A DNA stretch of 64,000 bases from Paracyclopina nana (GCA_019096065.1 JAGUCH010000010.1:1-64000); one strand, 5' to 3'. Counted from the stretch's first letter, positions 13,290 to 24,403 are shown. Numbers and translations: made by a program. The notes: generated by a model from the letters alone, not told the origin.

Positions 13290-14190
13290 GCGGTGAAATC
13301 TATGATTTCAGTACATCAAGAGTCATTGAGTTTAAGCCTGCTGTATTTTAATGCACGACATGGCCCATTGCTAATAAGGCTGGTCCATTCATCCTCAGCC
13401 CAAAAGCGGGACTCTCCCAAGAGTTCTGCCAATGATTCAAGAGTACCACTAAATATCCAAGTGTGGAACATTGGAGAGCCCTCAGTGACTTAGAAAACAG
13501 TAATTGAAAATACATCAATTGGTTTAAAGTGGACTGCAGGATGGGCCTCCATGGATGATGTCATGTTCTACATTGGAGTAGGAGGCAATTAGCAAATAAT
13601 TCAAAGTTAACATCTTTTTTAAAGTGTATCTTGCATTACAGCAAGTGACAATGTGGCTTGGGGATATACTAATGGCAACTGGAAGAAGCTTCGATCATTT
13701 TCCAAATCTATAAGATACACATGCTTGCAGCATTTGTTTCCTGGTGACACTGACTCTGTGTACATAATGGGTGGTTGTGGCTGATGCCAGCTTATATATC
13801 TATGCTCCTTTTCAACAAATACATATTCAACTTTTGGATGTGGACAATTCTCATGAACTTTAAGTTTATTATTGGATGTGCAGGATGGATAAGGACGCCG
13901 GTGGAAAGCAAGTATTTCATTCGTGTAGGTGGAAATTCTCCTGAATTAGGACTTTTGAACATAGTGAAAATGTTTTGCATCCAATTGCAATGCTCCGGGG
14001 TGGACTTCATTGCCCAATTACTCCTACCAATATCTTCAGCTCATCAGTTATTAGAAGCAAATGGTATTCTCTACTCATTTGGAGGCGCTTTCAGAGGGAA
14101 TACTTGAACCAGAAGTCCCCCTTCTTAAGGTCTACTCACTGGATTTGGTGTCACCTTCAAAACCTGGACTGAAGTTAGAGATTTGCCAAA
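13290..14190 (+). pseudogene. Possible kelch-repeat gene remnant
   Basis: Short plus-strand pieces in several frames resemble kelch blades: around 13650-13770 a piece reads like NGNWKKLRSF followed by DSVYIMGG, and around 13990-14080 another reads GWTSLPNYSY followed by a YSFGG-like end. Kelch blades typically have a tryptophan, a short spacer and a following hydrophobic-GG strand. The frame changes repeatedly and stop codons interrupt it, so if this identification is right it is a dead copy or widely spliced exons. The call rests on motif likeness only. Confidence 0.25.
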
Positions 14191-14384
14191 TGAGAAATGA
14201 AAAGAAGTAATGCAAGTATGTTGTACGCCATATCCCCTGATGAATCTGCTTTACCAATTGGTTTCAATAAAAAAGTGTTGAAAAAATCTGTAAATTGGGT
14301 GTCATTGATTGTATGAGACTTAAATGTTTTAAAGAAGTATACTTCATTAGACACAAGAGTGTATTTTTATTGCGCTAGGGTGTA

Positions 14385-14580
14385 TTTTGTACACTGAGTG
14401 TACTAGGTGAACTGAGTGTATTTGGTGTACTGAGAGTACTTGATTTTCTGAGTGTACTTGGTGTACTGAGTGTACTTGGTGTACTGAGTGTATTTAGAGA
14501 ACTGAGTTTACTCGGTATAGTAGTGAGTGTACTTGGTGTACTGAGTGTACTTGGTGAACAAAGTGTGCTTGATTTAGTGT
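14385..14580. repeat. Minisatellite, 18-bp unit
   Basis: About ten imperfect copies of an 18-bp unit near GTACTGAGTGTACTTGGT. It lies just downstream of the 3' end of the Gal3ST gene (minus strand). Confidence 0.85.
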
Positions 14581-14719
14581 GCTTGGTGTATTGGATGTAA
14601 TTTGGGATATGAGTGTACTGAAGATGCTGGATGATCTAATACTATTCGAAAGCATAAAGCATGAATGTATTATTTATCTATTTTGGTTAAGCACCACTCC
14701 ATTGAGATCAGTGATAGAG

Positions 14720-14952
14720 TTAGCCTTTTTGTTGCTCTTGAGCAGCTCTGATCAGTTTCACAAATTCTGTTTCCCTGATGATGAATTGAGTGCAGTTCTC
14801 GTTGGCATCAATGGCCTTGATCATGTCATGGCCTTGGTGTAACAATGAGCCTTTGAGCAGTTCGTTGTCGACATCATGTATTGCACAGCCTTGTTTCAGC
14901 TCTTGATTTGTCCTCTGGAGCTCGCTGAGGTTTTGCAGCAGTTCGGCTTGAC
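14720..14952 (-). pseudogene. Gal3ST exon 3, distal part (C-terminus), separated by the retroelement
   Basis: Reading from 14952 to 14720 this continues the Gal3ST exon 3 frame that is broken off at 38155, more than 23 kb away. The piece begins in the middle of a glycine codon and encodes about 77 residues starting GQAELLQNLSEL and ending EQQKG followed by a stop. The alpha-helical, glutamine-rich C-terminus fits the end of galactose-3-O-sulfotransferases. Joining it to 38293-38155 after removing the element and one TTTG duplicate gives 372 nt, exactly 124 codons, which is strong evidence that both pieces are one exon. Confidence 0.85.
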
Positions 14953-14956
14953 CAAA
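14953..14956. repeat. Target-site duplication, left copy (TTTG on the minus strand)
   Basis: The four bases next to the left LTR (CAAA on plus, TTTG on minus) match those at 38155-38158 next to the right LTR. A 4-bp duplication fits Ty3/Gypsy integration. One extra matching A could belong to either the LTR terminus or the target. Confidence 0.8.
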
Positions 14957-15884
14957 TGGTGTGCGGCGGTCACACCCTCTGAAGCCTAGGATGGTTGCCA
15001 TCGGCTTCATGGTCGTGATACCGTTCGCAGCCTCCGGGTGCTGGCCGGATGTCTACCCGACTTGGACCCAAAGCCGCAGCCTCGGTGCTCCAACTCCGGC
15101 GAGATACATCACATGGCAAGCTTCAGTGCTGTAGACCTGTGATTGGGCCTCCTACCCACGTCCTCAACGGCCTCAACAGCCTCAGACGAGGGATGCATAA
15201 CTGCCCAGGAAACCTCTATACAAGTTATGGTCGAACAAAGTCAAACAAGGTTGTCTTATTCACTCAGCTTTTAACACCACACAAATTAATGGCAGCAAAT
15301 ACAAAGAAATAAGTACTGCAGTAAATATTCTTGTGGCCATCTTCTTCATGCCCTCAGCACACTTTGGAGAACTTTGGTGGGACAATAGCAGGGCAGAGCT
15401 CACTCAATGGGCCATGTGCACTTGGTCCATGTCTTGTTTCTCTGAAGTCCCCCATCGAACTCCCGAGTCTTCTCCTTCTTCTCCACTCGATGCATCGCAG
15501 CAAGTTCCATCAGCTTCCATCTGCTTCTCTCCGTTATCATGCAGCTGCAGGTCCTCTCTATGTAGCAGCTAGCAACTCCTCCACACAATGGCTAGCAACT
15601 TCTCCACTCAAGGTCAGGTGAATTGCCATAGGTGAGGCTCAACGCATGGTAGTAGCAGCAGCAGCAGCAACAATCAGAGAGTTGGAGGAGATGAAAAGGT
15701 GTTTTTTGAGAAGGGAGGTTTTGTGATTTTGAGATGGTGATGCTTAGCGGTGAATGGGCAACCTTCCGGACTTCTGGCGGCTCCACGGGCTCCACAGTTT
15801 CCACAGGTTCCACTGGAGGGGTCCAATCAAGTCCTATTCTGGTCGTAACGTGCACCAGAGACATGATGTACTTATTGCCCATCA
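14957..15884 (-). repeat. 3' LTR of the retroelement
   Basis: On the minus strand it begins TGATGGGCAATAAG at 15884 and ends CGCACACCA at 14957. It matches 37229-38154 with about eight substitutions and five small indels, several of the indels in short homopolymers. It contains a short AGC microsatellite near 15650. Small open frames in it are not gene-like. Confidence 0.92.
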
Positions 15885-15905
15885 TTCCCAGGCCCTAACT
15901 TTTTC
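15885..15905 (-). promoter_or_regulatory. Candidate polypurine tract
   Basis: Immediately upstream of the 3' LTR on the minus strand the sequence reads GTTAGGGCCTGGGAA and then the TG of the LTR. It is purine-rich but interrupted by pyrimidines, so it is an imperfect primer site for plus-strand synthesis; position is the main argument. Confidence 0.4.
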
Positions 15906-15986
15906 AGCTTTTGAAATAGTTTTAAGCTCTAAAAATATAAAAAGGTGTCATTGATCGCTTACATCACATTAAGGTTGATACAGTTA

Positions 15987-17868
15987 TTATACTAACGTCG
16001 CGCCTCCCAGGCCCCTCATTCGCACAGTAAGGCGCTGATTTTGGTCAGCATCTTTCTTGCGATCTCCTCTATTATGGCGAAGCCGTGGGCGGGACGTATT
16101 AGCTATCACATAGCCTCCAGCATCATAACGTCGGCTGCATACTCGCCGCCTTTTCCAAATCACTTTGCCCATACACGTAAAGCCCAGTGCTGCAGACAAT
16201 AGGCTCACCGTCAGGATTATTTCCCAATTATTGAATAAACCTCCAAGTTCATCTTCAGAATTTTGTAAAGAACTTCACCATATCACTTTCCCAAGGAGAG
16301 TCCTCGTATCCAGTACTTTGAGTTCCAAGGGAAACCTTACAATTGCTAAGGATCTGATAGGATCCTGGTTCCAATACCACCGAGTTCTTGAAGTCATTTA
16401 AACAAGTCCTATTAATCATTGCACTTGAGACCAAATTTAAGAACCCTTTATAATTAGCACATCCCACATCAGTGAGCGTGTTAGTTTTAAGTGGCTCTAA
16501 TTCACAGGCGTCAAAGGGTCACCCAGAGCTAGCCCTAAAAGTACTTTAGCACAGTGCTGGACTCCTTCTGTCAAAGTCAAAGTCCTTGTTTTCACACACG
16601 GTTAAATTATGGTCATGAACGAAGCAATCACTATAGATGGGTATTTCCCGAGACACAAACACTAGATCATTTCGGCGGGTCAAATACCTATCATGCAGTA
16701 AGAATCCGTTTTTGCTTCGTGACACAATATGATATGTGACCTCAGGGTAGGGTCCATTTCTTTATACCCAACTATTCCCTGAGTGACAAAGTCTCCACTC
16801 TGCTCAGTGTTCATAAAGGTTCATAAACATTAGTAATGGTGGCCGCATTTCTGTCACTATTATGCGCCCAGAGTTGGTAAGCTGAACCGTGTGCCTGCCT
16901 GCCCAAAATTTCTGGCAAATTGCACAACTGTGTCAGCATATGACAATACTTGCTGCAGATCATTTGGTAATAATCCAGACTTCAAAAATACCTTGCTAAA
17001 ACCTTTCAGTAGTCGAAAGGCCAAAGAAACTTTCGGTGGTACTCTCAGTGGAGTGGTATTTGCTATCATGCCATCGGTGAATTTTGTCGATTTACCTGAT
17101 TCTGCTAGGGCCATCACGGCGTTGTAGGCCTTTTCAAGGAAGCTTTTCCTCCCAGACAATTCAGATTTGACAAAGTCCTTATGGGTGATGACAAAGTCAT
17201 TTTGAACACATATTGTTGCCTTCCCATCACTGTGTGGTGCATGGGCTTTAACTGACGTCATGGTCCTCGGCCCTTGTCCCACAGTGAAATACCCCGTGAT
17301 ACACGGGTAACCTGCAATTATCTCATCATCCGGTTTTCTCCTTACCCCACTTGAGGAAATGTGGTTTTCCCATCCAAGGACATAGGTACCTCATTGATGA
17401 TCCGAAACTTTACACATAAAGTTACCGTAGTAGCAAGAGGGCTTTCCTTTGCCGTATAACGTAATAGTTCTAGAAAAACGTCCATGTCTTCATAAGTTTT
17501 AGGGGCAAATGGTACAAACCCTTGACGTTTGGAACAAGCTTTGTCGATGGTGTTAGGGGTACTCTCTTCTCCAACTGCCAACATATTCCCAATATGGACC
17601 AAGTCCTCCTTGTCCTTAACTTCTTTTACCACGGTGTCAATATTATTCAGGACGCCAATTGTTGATTGCAAAAGGCCACTGTAATCCTTCGTATCTAACA
17701 CCATAGCCTTTTTCACCATTCTAGGATGATGGACCACTCTAACTGGAACTAGGGCATGTCCGGAATGGCAAAGTGCCTCATCCAGTACGAACTGAGTATT
17801 TGGGTAGTTGGACAGGCCCCAAGTGCCAGATCCCAAAGGGTGAGTATGAAGGCCAATTCAAACGACAT
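15987..17868 (-). pseudogene. Envelope-like membrane glycoprotein of the retroelement, frame-broken
   Basis: This is the last minus-strand coding block, ending 103 bp before the 3' LTR, the usual place of env in retroviruses and errantivirus-like elements. The ATG at 17868 opens a short hydrophobic N-terminus that looks like a signal peptide. Open pieces follow at 17836-17342, 17282-16860, 16467-16255 and 16208-15987. Several N-glycosylation sequons and scattered cysteines are visible. Near the C-terminus a membrane segment (about 16230-16160) is followed by a run of arginines and a basic tail of about 55 residues. At least four frame changes or stops interrupt it, one at a GGGG run near 17340. 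I could not assign it to a known viral glycoprotein family; the call rests on position and architecture. Confidence 0.6.
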
Positions 17869-18002
17869 CTTACCAGCACAAACTCTGATCAGAAACTATT
17901 TGGGCCCCAAGACCGCTAACTTTCCTTATAAACCCAGACAAGTATGGGCACGCCACCTCACTATGTCTAGACATTCTTTGCTTTTTCCATTGGTTTTTAT
18001 TA

Positions 18003-18807
18003 TCATAGCATGTCGACATGTATGGTAAAAGTTAAGAGTATTGGCCCACAACCAAGTATTTTATCAATATGTACAATTCGATTCTGAAGGGTAATTTCAT
18101 TTTTAGAACTGCCCGACAAATCCATTAATCGCCTCAGTGAATACCTTGATGTCGCTGGGGTCATTTCCTCCATTTTAGCCTGGAGGAGATAGTTCACACG
18201 CTCCTTATTCTTATCGACTTTGGAGCGCTTAGCGTGCAAAATGTCTGGTCCATTCGTTCCTGCGCCAAAGGGCGCCCGCGCGCTATCCATCGGCGTACAG
18301 TCTAGGTCCTCGCCTTGGTTTTTGTTGCCAAGACTTCTCCACAAACGCGGCTAGTTTTTGGGGCCTGGCCCCGACTGTGTACCTCACGCATTGCGGATAT
18401 GTTCCAATGGCTTGATCGACAAACTGGGCTACCATGGTAGGCAGGAGTGCGGTCATATCGATCTTCACGTCCAATTTTCGTGGTGCTTGAGCCACGCCAT
18501 TGTTAAGGCAGGACGGCGGTCCCACATACAGTTGCACGTAAGGCGACGTCAAATCATGGAACATCCGCGGATCCCAAAATGATGAGTCCAATGTTGGCAT
18601 GATCTGAATGCAGCCTCGCTTGGTATAATGTTTGGGGCCTACTCCAGGGGGTTGAGCTCCACCTTTCCCAGGGATCCAATGCACATAATACCCAACAGCT
18701 GTTGGGCTCTGGACGGCAGACCAACTCCTGACAGTGGCCAACTTATGGACATTCTCGTGATATTCCAGCTTGTCAGGCAAGTTGTAGACTGGTAGATTGT
18801 CTAGCAT
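18003..18807 (-). CDS. Retroelement ORF B, unknown function
   Basis: Two open pieces, 18807-18283 and 18344-18003, overlap in different frames; a single frameshift near 18300-18340 would make one product of about 265 residues. The ATG at 18807 overlaps the stop of ORF A within the seven bases ATGCTAG, an arrangement that allows termination-reinitiation. The first part is rich in Pro, Gly, Tyr and Trp, and the second is charged and helical. No signal peptide or membrane segment is evident and I do not recognise the family. Lying between ORF A and env, it could be an accessory or structural protein, which is inference. Confidence 0.5.
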
Positions 18808-19400
18808 CGGAAGTTTAACAAGAAGATCGGAATCTCCCCTCCTTTACTCACTGGCTCGATAATCAATTCAATGCAGTCAAAGTTTTTCACCTTCAATGGC
18901 CTACGAGGCTCGGTCCGTTCATAGGGTTCTCCATTTATCCTAATCGTCAGGTCAAAAGGCACCTCCTTTCCAACAGTCATGACCTCTTTCGTAGCTATCT
19001 TCAACAGGCTTGCATCATAATGCTGCTGTATAGTAGCTCTGGTCCGGCTCGCCTCCCTCGCATAGGCCTGTAGACCCTCCATGTGGGGAGGCCTGATCAA
19101 ATCCTCAAATGGCAATGGGTACCCCAAACTGGAGGATACCCTTTCCAATGGGACCTCGAGGGGTTCCTCTTGGTCCTGGTGCCTAGTCGTCTGATTCTGG
19201 GCTTGGTTCTCAATATTGACAGCAGGCATGTTGCGATCCATAACTGGCTCATCATCCTTTAGGAGCTCACTAACCTCTTGTTCGTTGAACTCTCCAGTCT
19301 TATCAGTCTCCATCATAGAGACCAATGCAGATTCTCCTTCCATGGATTCGGTGATCAGAGACATCCTTAGATTATCGAGGCTATTCAAGCTATCGCTCAT
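18801..19400 (-). CDS. Retroelement ORF A, unknown function
   Basis: An intact 199-codon ORF. Residues 1-90 are acidic and Ser/Gln-rich and look disordered. The second half is more ordered, with a beta-rich stretch including TIRINGEPYERT and a hydrophobic C-terminus. A good TATA box (TATAAAAGG on the minus strand, 19443-19435) lies about 35 bp upstream of the ATG, suggesting that a separate transcript starts here rather than at the LTR. The ORF overlaps ORF B by seven bases. I do not recognise a domain. Confidence 0.55.
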   Translation of the reverse strand: MSDSLNSLDNLRMSLITESMEGESALVSMMETDKTGEFNEQEVSELLKDDEPVMDRNMPAVNIENQAQNQTTRHQDQEEPLEVPLERVSSSLGYPLPFEDLIRPPHMEGLQAYAREASRTRATIQQHYDASLLKIATKEVMTVGKEVPFDLTIRINGEPYERTEPRRPLKVKNFDCIELIIEPVSKGGEIPIFLLNFRC

Positions 19401-19760
19401 TTCCAGACTGTTGCTGTAAGGCCGTAACCTGCCCTTTTATACACATCTTTACAGGTATGCCCCACACTCTCGGGCATTTCAATGCGTGGGGTGTCCCTTT
19501 TCAAAAACCCAAGGTCATTTTTGTCTAGGTAAAAAGAACAAGTTAACAGGACTTATACCACTTCCTTATAAGATGGCGCGTGCGCGCACGCTCATCGTCG
19601 AGTTGCACGGACATTTTTGACTTCCTAGGTCGAGAAGCGTAGCGAGGGTGCAACAGGCAGTTGCAACTCTCAGCTTTCACTTAATGTTGATCATTCTCCC
19701 ATCGGACTTCGTCCAAGCTGGTCACTTTTCTAGAGATATTCCAATCCCAATCAACTCGCG
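19401..19760. promoter_or_regulatory. Divergent promoter-like region inside the retroelement
   Basis: The 360-bp gap separates ORF A (minus) from the spliced plus-strand gene. The minus-strand TATAAAAGG at 19443-19435 points to ORF A; the plus-strand TATAAGATGGCG at 19567-19578 points to the 19761 gene. A perfect 14-bp palindrome GCGTGCGCGCACGC lies at 19578-19591. A pyrimidine-rich stretch ending in TTTTCTAG near 19733 could instead be a splice acceptor for the plus gene. Function is inferred from motifs and layout. Confidence 0.5.
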
Positions 19761-20728
19761 ATGGTCATTTTAGCCTGGGTTTCTCTAACTCCAGAGGGCA
19801 GCTCTACAGAGGCTCCCACTGAGGTTCCAATCCAGCCATCAATGGTGGATCCTGCGCTAGTGGATTCTCAAACCACGGGCCCAGTAAGTCCTACTGTTGC
19901 TATTCCTGAGAGTGGCATTTCTGAAGCCGGGGGTGGACCTGGATTTGGCCCAGCTCCTGTCGGCCCCTTTGAAGTGGAGGTGTTTGACCCCCGAGATTTA
20001 ATGCCAGCGGTACCAAATGGTTATCGTCCCATTGCCCCTCAGAGGGACTGGATCGATGAGGTTTTCAATTACCACCGATACGGTGTAATGGGATGGATCG
20101 GTCTTGGAGCGTCCATTGGGATGGCTTTGGTAAGTTCAACCTTATAACTAGTTTTGCAACTATGGCCAAACTTTTATTTACCACCTTCTTTCTTACAGAT
20201 TTTGCTTGGCATGTTGGTGTACTTCTGCGTGTGGACGTCACGATGGTGCCGAAGGTTCGTGGCCACGTTTCGAGCTATCCGTACGGAATCAGCGGCTGCC
20301 AGTGGGGAAGCCATGCAAATGCTTCCAACAAAGGCCCCATCAGAGCATGCAGCGGTATTTCACTGCTGTACCCCAGAGGTCCGAGCTTTGCCACCAGCCC
20401 CGATTATGCGTGACCCTGATGTCCATTCGCTCCAAATGGCAATGGCTGCCATGGACCCCTATGGAACACTACGCCGGAATCCCAGCATCATGTCCGGGCT
20501 GGCCCACATCTATGACGTCCCTAATCCCAAGGGCTGGGTAAGGACCTATCAATTTATGAACTGTAAACAGGTTGCTCATGTACTCTTTTTCATGCACCTT
20601 TTCAGGTACCTGTTACTGAAGGGTGCGGGCCGCGGACTTTGAAGAGGCGATCTCGCCAGGCTCGAGCCGAGATAACCGTCGCTTGGATTCGCAGCGGAGT
20701 CCATCCCGGACAAGGACGAAATCACTGA
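19761..20728 (+). CDS. Antisense spliced single-pass membrane protein gene within the retroelement
   Basis: Three exons are proposed: 19761-20129, 20199-20537 and 20606-20728, about 276 residues. Both introns (69 and 68 bp) have canonical ends, GTAAGT...TTACAG and GTAAGG...TTTCAG, and all joins are phase 0. Residues 10-90 are rich in Pro, Glu, Ser, Thr and Gly. A membrane segment (GWIGLGASIGMAL then ILLGMLVYFCVW) spans the first junction and is followed by basic residues, then a tail with tyrosine-containing motifs. The third exon is the weakest: another frame stays open to about 20811 and looks acidic, so a small indel may hide the true end. I do not recognise the protein. Introns antisense to the element mean that it would be transcribed from its own promoter. 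Confidence 0.6.
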
Positions 20729-21410
20729 GGCTGAACCTCTCTCCATCGCAGATGAGGACCAGGATTCAGCTGGATCAAAGGCTTCCCAAGGCGTCAGCAG
20801 CGATGCCAACTAAGGATCGCCACGAACTTGAGGCGAAGATCGCTCTCTTTTACGCACGTTTTTAAGCGCGTTTTCTGCAACTTTAGCACTTTGTCCTTCT
20901 TATCGCGTGCGAATTCTCACTTTATAACTTGCATTTCCCGCAGTCTTCGCGGACTTTTCCACTTTTTCGAGATCTCGCAAACTTTTCGAGGCCTCGCAGA
21001 CTTGCAGACTTCAAAGCCGGCTTTTGGCAATTGCACTCGTCTTGTTTTTATTTTGATCTCAAAGCTTCCAATATACTCGAGTATATACTATAGTACTTGT
21101 ATTCTATATATATGTAATAAAGAATTCGAATTCAAGTGGGGTAGCAGGTATTAGCGAAGCCGTTACCTTCATCTAACAGCGCTCCCAGACTTCACGTAGA
21201 GGCGCGTAATAAAAAGAGGCTTTTTCACGTAAAATTTGGCCGATTTCAGACCGGATTTTTCTGGTAGCGTGCCTTGTTTACTAAAAAGTCCAAAACATGG
21301 CGGGCTTCCTTCACGGCTTGTTCGTAAGTTTTTATTTCGATTAAAATCCGTTGAATCCTTTCGTAAAACTGTATCTTTTTCATTGGGAATGTAGAATCCT
21401 TCTACCACAA
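20729..21410 (+). other. 3' region of the antisense gene with polyadenylation signal
   Basis: No sustained coding frame. The plus strand has AATAAA at 21117-21122 in an AT-rich setting, a plausible end for the transcript of the 19761 gene. A short series of GACTTTTCGAG-like words occurs at 20950-21010. Confidence 0.35.
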
Positions 21411-22020
21411 CAGTGGCCCCCGCCACTGAGGCTCCCGTAGGGGCGCCCCCACAGCCGAGTCCGCGGCGGGGGTGGCCCCAGCCACCTGCGGCCCCGCCCG
21501 CAGCCCCTTTGGGCCATCAGGAGGCGTGCCCTCCCTGCCCCGTTCAGGGCTTCGTAAGTGCATTATTCGTTATCTATTTGGTCAAAGCTCGACTTTTTTC
21601 TCGTATTACAGGCCGAAGAGATCCTCTAGGGCGTGGCCCTGAACGTGGCAGGGGCGGCCACCTATTATTTGGTGGCCCTGCCCGCCCTCGCCTGGGTCCA
21701 CCGGGCTAGGCCCAGGGCCCTGTATCGGCTCGTCAGCCGGGTGTGGGACGAGCCCACCGACCTGCCCAGGGTCTCGGCCTGGGTCCTCCACCTGTTTGTG
21801 GGGGAGGAGGACCCCCTCGAAGGAGTCGTCTAGTAAGTCTAACTTATTCACTTAAGTTATCACAGCTTCACTATATTCATTCTTTTCTATTGCAGAAATC
21901 GTCTCGTTATCGGTAGGCCACCGCACCGGCCAGGGCTGGCCCCAACGTGGCCCAAGGCCAGCCCGCCCCCACCAGCCAGGAGGCCTCCCTTTCGGGACAA
22001 TAAAGTCCACGTTCTTTGTA
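21411..22020 (+). other. GC-rich segment with intron-like signals
   Basis: Composition changes sharply to GC-rich Pro/Ala/Gly-type sequence. Two intron-like intervals are visible on plus: 21557-21611 (GTAAGT...TTACAG) and 21835-21895 (GTAAGT...TTGCAG), followed by AATAAA near 22000. Open pieces exist at 21413-21556 and 21633-21833 but they do not join in frame with those splice sites, so I cannot give a coding model. It may be a second small antisense gene with an indel, or a non-coding transcript. Confidence 0.35.
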
Positions 22021-24403
22021 CTTTTGTGTCTACTGTGTTTACCGCAACTCATTTCGCGTTTACCTCAGCAGATAGCTCAGCCTTATGAAGCTCAGCACCT
22101 TTCTAGTCAAGTTCAGCAGTTCATTATCATAGCCAAGCACATTTCGAGTCCAATTTTTTACATTTCATGGCCAAAAGGACCGTAGACCATATCTCAGGTG
22201 TCAAGAATTGCATTTTAATTGCATAATTAATCATTAGCGAATCATTAGCGGCCCAAATCCACAGATTCGGGCCTGTAAATAAGCTAGCATTCCAGCTCGA
22301 CCTTGACGGCCTTGACACTGCAAACGATGCTTCAATGTTCAAGAAAAGCGTTCACTATAGCCCTGCATTCCAGCTCGGGCTTGATGCAGCACCATATTTG
22401 AGTGTCTGCGATTACTACCGGCCAAGCGTTGGTGCTTATGGGCTACCAATGCCAATTTGGCATCCTTTTTTCCTTGGGCATTCCGGCTCGGCCTTGAGTG
22501 CGGCGAAGGAAACGTAGTCCCTACAGGACTGGAAAACCGGCCGTATGTCATTGCACATAGCAAAAGCAAGCTCAAGCACTAGGCAATGGCACAATATTCT
22601 TTTCCATATCAGGCTAGAAGACGTGTATTTTTCATTTTCTCATATGTCAGTCTACAATGTGTGCTGACCTAGCTTGTTTTGCTAGTGCTGTGTTTAGCGT
22701 AAATTGAATTCTCCACCAAAAGAGAGGGGATTCATGTGGCGACTGCAAGATAGCCACATTTCAGCACTTCTTTTATTTAACAATATGCCTAATCTTTGTG
22801 CACTTTGAACCTTTTCTTCTGTTAGTCCATCTGGCGATCATTAGCGGTATCATTATAACATTAGTCATTTTCATTCTCTTGACTTTTATGCAACGTTTTA
22901 TTTTATTCCTTGTACCCGCATAATAAATCCCGGAATTTGAGTCACCACTCGAGCCAAGTATGGCCATTTTCGAGTTTAGTTAGGTTCAAAAACCTTCCCA
23001 GGTGAATTGTAGGTGCACCGGCGGTTCCAATCTTCATTGTTCGTTTTAGCCTTGGGCAAAACGTTTTTGGTTCGTGGTTAGGCGCATGGTGGCGCCACCA
23101 TTCTACATCTCCAAGCGAAGCCGCTCAAACTGGATTTTTCTAGTGTGGGAGCGTCTCTGGATTTTTGTTCCATAACAACTTTTTGCCCCCCTTGGAGTCG
23201 GGTATCTGTTCGACAAAAGCTGGCTCAGCGTCTTTGCGCAATGCAACTCACATTTCAGTCTATCTTGCTCAAATGTTTTTGTCTAGCCATTTTAAACAGA
23301 CTCATAGATTATGTTTTATCTGCTATTACTCACTTGCATTGCGATTATTGCTTTGCAGTCCAGCTCGGTCTTGATGCGTGCATCAAGTTCGAAGTGTTCA
23401 TAACCGAAATTAATTTAAAAGATTGAGGTTGTCAGCACCGATCTTTTCAGCTAATTTCGGTTAGCACTAATAATAATATATGAAGCAGATTTTGCGACAT
23501 TTATGTGCTAGTGTTCAGGTTTATAGTTTTTGTAGCCATTTGCCATTTCCAGTTTTTTCTAGAAATTTTGTTTACAATACTTTCTCAGAGCACGAGGGCG
23601 CTCAAATGTTGTGAAATTTTTGGGGCGCAGGCTGCATTTCCTGCGGCTACGTATATATACTCCCCCCTCCACAATTTTCTGCATTTTGTGGGAACTGCAG
23701 TGAGCAGTCACACAAAATTCAGGTAAGTATGTTTTCGAATCTTTTACTATAAAAGATTTATCAGCTAGGCTAATTTTATTCAATTTTATTTGAAATATGG
23801 CGCCCATGGGCACCATACATGATATCACAAACCTAAATCGTGCCACCGTAAGGAAGGAAGGTCGGCACACACTAAATTTTATTTTTATTTAGAATTACGA
23901 TTTCCAAAACAAGTTTAGTTGTCACACATAGACTGTTGTGGCAATCGAACTTAAAATGGTATTTTATGGGGAAACACTTGTTCAACCCCCAAAATACCCC
24001 AGTTGTATCCAAAGCTGAAGAATTCACCAGCATATAGGATTTTCGTTGTCTTTAGTGGCCACAAGGGAGCGGCCCATTCCAATAGTGAGTGGGTCCCTAC
24101 ATTTTGTTGAGGCATGAAGACCATAGTTTGGGCTGATTATTCGCCCAGGCACAAAGCTGTACTTAGTATTTCAAGATCCCTTCTTAGGGAGATGAATCCC
24201 ATTTTTGTACAGATTTCCATGTTCCATCCTACTCAAAGTCCGGAGGCGTCACGCCTAGACCTGCGTTATGCAACCAGGTCATGGTCGAGACACTCTGATA
24301 TTATAGGCACAGTAGTCGTTGCAACAGAGTTTTTGTTTTATGGCATATACTACTGTGGTATCGTTTCCATGCCAGAACATGTGTGATTTATAATCGTCCT
24401 TTT
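22021..24403. other. Non-coding stretch of the retroelement with a dispersed 20-bp motif
   Basis: No convincing genes. A motif near CATTCCAGCTCGGCCTTGA recurs at about 22289, 22366, 22488 and 23355 with small changes. Otherwise AT-rich and without recognisable domains. Confidence 0.4.

Noticed and set aside
17305-17340. A ~34-nt intron in the env-like region (GTAAGG...TTGCAG)
   Set aside because: Too short for normal splicing; a one-base indel in the GGGG run explains the frame change and keeps the intervening codons open.
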